A DNA stretch of 56,656 bases from an uncultured Eggerthellaceae bacterium. GTDB taxonomy: Bacteria > Actinomycetota > Coriobacteriia > Coriobacteriales > Eggerthellaceae. The DNA lies in the NCBI GenBank assembly GCA_947565185.1, contig CANODU010000005.1, positions 1 to 56,656 on the forward strand. The letters are read 5' to 3'. Below the pieces are notes generated by a model. It saw nothing but the letters and a program-made list of their open reading frames with translations. It was not told the origin of the DNA and searched no databases. Below are positions 55,159 to 56,656 of the stretch, piece by piece; the stretch's first letter is position 1; each line of letters begins with the position of its first letter. Made by a program: the position numbers and the translations under genes.

Positions 55159-56261
55159 TGCGCACCTCCTATTCCCAGTGCGTCGTTCACGGATGCCCGC
55201 AGGCGCGCACCCAGCGCGTCCACGTCAAGCGAGAGCGCGCTCTCCCCGCCGCACGCGGAAGCGCTTGTCTCCGTCGCGGCTTTCACGCCTACATCCCTGC
55301 CCGCTACTGCCGCGGCCAGAGCGCCCGTATGCGCCGGTGTGGCCTGCCCAGCTGCGCGCACGAACTGCACGCCTGATGCCGCCAACGCCAACGCCGCATC
55401 ATAGAGCGCATCCGGCTGCGCATACGCCCCCTCTGGCACCGAAGCATCATCTGATCCGCTCGCACGCACGAACAACTGGGCCATGACCGGCAGATACGCC
55501 GCCTTCGCCACGCGCTGCGCCAGCGCACATGCCTCCTCAGCAGGCGCGTCCGTGCAGAATCCAGCTACCTGTGCGCCGAATTCCGCCATGACGGCCACTG
55601 CGTCCTCCACCGTCTCCCGTACGCACGGGGGGTGCACGCTGGGCGTCAGGGGCCGCAGCACGCCAGCCGCATCCACGTCCACGCTGGCCAAGATGGGCGC
55701 GTCGCTCACCTTGCGAATGCCCATGAGCGCACACTTGAGGCTTGCCGCGCGCGTGAAGCCATTCAGGAAGAATGCGTCGAACGGGAGGTCTGCGAACAGG
55801 CGCGCTGCGCGCTCATATTGCACGCGGTGCTCCATCAACGACGACTTCGAGGCCACGTCCAGCGGCAATCCGCACGGTGCCAGCTCCACCAGCACATGCT
55901 CCGGCGTGGGCGCATGCGCCACCTGCACCGCCGCCTCCGCCAGCGGGACCGCCGCGTCGCGCATGCCCGTGTGCGCCAGGCGCGCAGGCGTCAGATTCGC
56001 CGTGGGTGCCACCAGGCACTGCGCTCCCGCCGCCTTCTCCAGTTGGAACGCGTCTTCGAACACCTCCGGCTCCAAGATGAGCGACAGCTCGGTGTCGAAC
56101 GGAGCGTCAGATGTAGGTATCTCGCGCGACCCAGGCATCAGATCCGCACCGACGATGTCCTCCAACTCATCAAGATCAGCAGCCATCGACGCCAACGACC
56201 ACGTCACCGAACCACCGATGACCAGCATATCCTTGCCGAATCTGAGCTGAATGTCCGCCAT
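55155..56261 (-). CDS. homocysteine S-methyltransferase-like protein (divergent)
   Basis: This 368-aa protein resembles the homocysteine methyltransferase barrel (MetH N-terminal/BhmT family): LVAPTANLTPARLAHTGM, PFDAFFLNGFTRAASLKCAL and APILASVDV match the expected beta-strand regions. The zinc-binding Cys pattern is not intact: near the end ACGGES stands where GGCC is expected, and the upstream Cys sits in GFCTDAP. Catalysis of methyl transfer from a corrinoid is therefore doubtful. The ATG at 56261 follows AAGGAGG. It is in an operon with a small unknown protein. No corrinoid protein is adjacent. Confidence 0.55.
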   Translation of the reverse strand: MADIQLRFGKDMLVIGGSVTWSLASMAADLDELEDIVGADLMPGSREIPTSDAPFDTELSLILEPEVFEDAFQLEKAAGAQCLVAPTANLTPARLAHTGMRDAAVPLAEAAVQVAHAPTPEHVLVELAPCGLPLDVASKSSLMEHRVQYERAARLFADLPFDAFFLNGFTRAASLKCALMGIRKVSDAPILASVDVDAAGVLRPLTPSVHPPCVRETVEDAVAVMAEFGAQVAGFCTDAPAEEACALAQRVAKAAYLPVMAQLFVRASGSDDASVPEGAYAQPDALYDAALALAASGVQFVRAAGQATPAHTGALAAAVAGRDVGVKAATETSASACGGESALSLDVDALGARLRASVNDALGIGGAQ

Positions 56262-56281
56262 GGAGCCTCCTTGATGCGAAA

Positions 56282-56302
56282 GAACCCGCACGCGGCGGGT
56301 TC
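56282..56302 (-). terminator. terminator after tRNA-Arg
   Basis: Stem GAACCCGC/GCGGGTTC with a five-base loop, then TTTC on the minus strand, 9 bp after the tRNA. Confidence 0.75.
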
Positions 56303-56311
56303 GGGTATTGC

Positions 56312-56386
56312 TGGTGCCCCCGATAGGAATCGAACCTACACACCCGGTTTAGGAGACCAGTGCTCTATCCATTGAGCTACGGGGGC
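56312..56386 (-). tRNA. tRNA-Arg (CCT)
   Basis: The minus strand gives acceptor GCCCCCG/CGGGGGC, D arm GCTCAATGGATAGAGC, anticodon loop CTCCTAA with anticodon CCU (reads AGG), T arm AGGTTCGATTCCT. Discriminator A and encoded CCA. Confidence 0.95.
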
Positions 56387-56514
56387 GAGTGATGCGTATT
56401 CTAACACGCCCCCTACGAATGCCGGTTGTGGTAGGTGCTGGCAATGGGGATCAGGCTGTTCCCCATCCTTGTGGGTGCCGCCAGTGGGGACCAGGCTGTC
56501 CCTCCTCTTCGTGG

Positions 56515-56571
56515 GTGCCGCCAACTGGCGGCACATCTTTTAGACAATAGGTTCGTGCTTGCACGAACCTA
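56515..56571 (-). repeat. R2 two-hairpin element
   Basis: GTGCCGCCAACTGGCGGCAC (56515-56534), linker, and stem TAGGTTCGTGC/GCACGAACCTA (56548-56571). Compared with the 9829 copy one base pair is changed on both arms. Confidence 0.8.
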
Positions 56572-56592
56572 TAACATCCTTTGCCTTCGCGG

Positions 56593-56656
56593 GGGGGGCA
56601 TGGTACGCGTTCGCCTCGACGCGTCGTCGCCTCGAACTAACTTGCTCCGAAGATCG
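56593..56656 (+). repeat. R5 element, truncated by window end
   Basis: GGGGGCATGG start, then the CTCGACGCGTCG block and the first arm ACTTGCTCCG of the internal hairpin. Confidence 0.7.

Larger units (their letters stand above)
56387..56656. other. repeat-filled window end
   Basis: Two degenerate R2 arms near 56430-56500 (GTAGGTGCTGGCAA and GTGGGTGCCGCCAG, each followed by GGGGA-CCAGGCTGT-like sequence), an R2 element (56515-56571) and the start of an R5 element (from 56593), cut by the window edge. Confidence 0.75.

Overview
The window comes from an anaerobic, Gram-positive, high-GC bacterium, most likely an actinobacterium of class Coriobacteriia. The main clue is the actinobacterial cell-envelope kinase cluster (fhaA, fhaB, PP2C phosphatase, rodA/pbpA, pknB). 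Supporting clues are a MurT/GatD peptidoglycan amidation protein, an oxygen-sensitive class III ribonucleotide reductase (nrdD, nrdG), a flavin reductase-rubredoxin protein and menaquinone genes. The species is an inference; no database search was possible. Most genes lie on the minus strand.

Layout: 1-8.2 kb rpoB-rpoC; 8.3-9.0 kb a lone LytTR regulator; 9.9-13.1 kb tRNA-Leu, a CorC-like protein, a VanZ-like protein and RarD; 13.3-19.4 kb a giant secreted carbohydrate-binding surface protein; 20-25 kb a DHA2 transporter fused to CBS domains and a MenE-MenC fusion; 25.4-28.1 kb UspA, PspA, a small MscS channel and NrdG; 28.2-28.4 kb a candidate 6S RNA; 28.4-36.9 kb PknB, a RodA-PBP fusion, PP2C phosphatase, FhaB and FhaA; 37.5-40.1 kb MscL and an OmpR-type two-component system facing a candidate new structured RNA; 40.8-45.5 kb ACT protein, FolE, ExoIII, RlmH and a MurT-GatD fusion; 45.8-47.8 kb an ArsB/NhaD-type permease and the rubredoxin flavoprotein; 47.9-51.8 kb tRNA-Thr, a Gly-rich membrane protein and a secreted papain-like peptidase; 52.1-54.5 kb NrdD; 54.9-56.4 kb a small unknown protein, a homocysteine methyltransferase-like protein and tRNA-Arg.

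Two themes stand out. First, several gene pairs that act together or in sequence are fused: RodA-PBP, MurT-GatD, MenE-MenC, and DHA2-CBS as an odder case. Second, nearly every long intergenic gap is packed with short modular hairpins. I sort these into families R1 to R8, with a direct repeat R9. Copies differ in stem sequence but usually keep base-pairing, while loops and linkers are conserved. R1 is a 63-77 bp perfect inverted repeat. R2 is a two-hairpin element ending in an AGTT-capped hairpin. R3 is a 22-nt GNRA-type hairpin. R4 is a split palindrome. R5 is an element of about 130 bp. R6 is an 18-nt UUUA-capped hairpin. R7 is a series of hairpins around GGCCGTTC. R8 is a 112-nt structure. 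R9 is a 22-bp repeat flanking rarD. Compensated stem changes suggest selection for structure, or repeated spread of structured elements.

The best candidates for something undescribed are this hairpin system, the roughly 200-nt terminator-bearing RNA at about 40.24-40.44 kb with divergent TTTCAGG operator repeats, and the 112-nt R8 structure.
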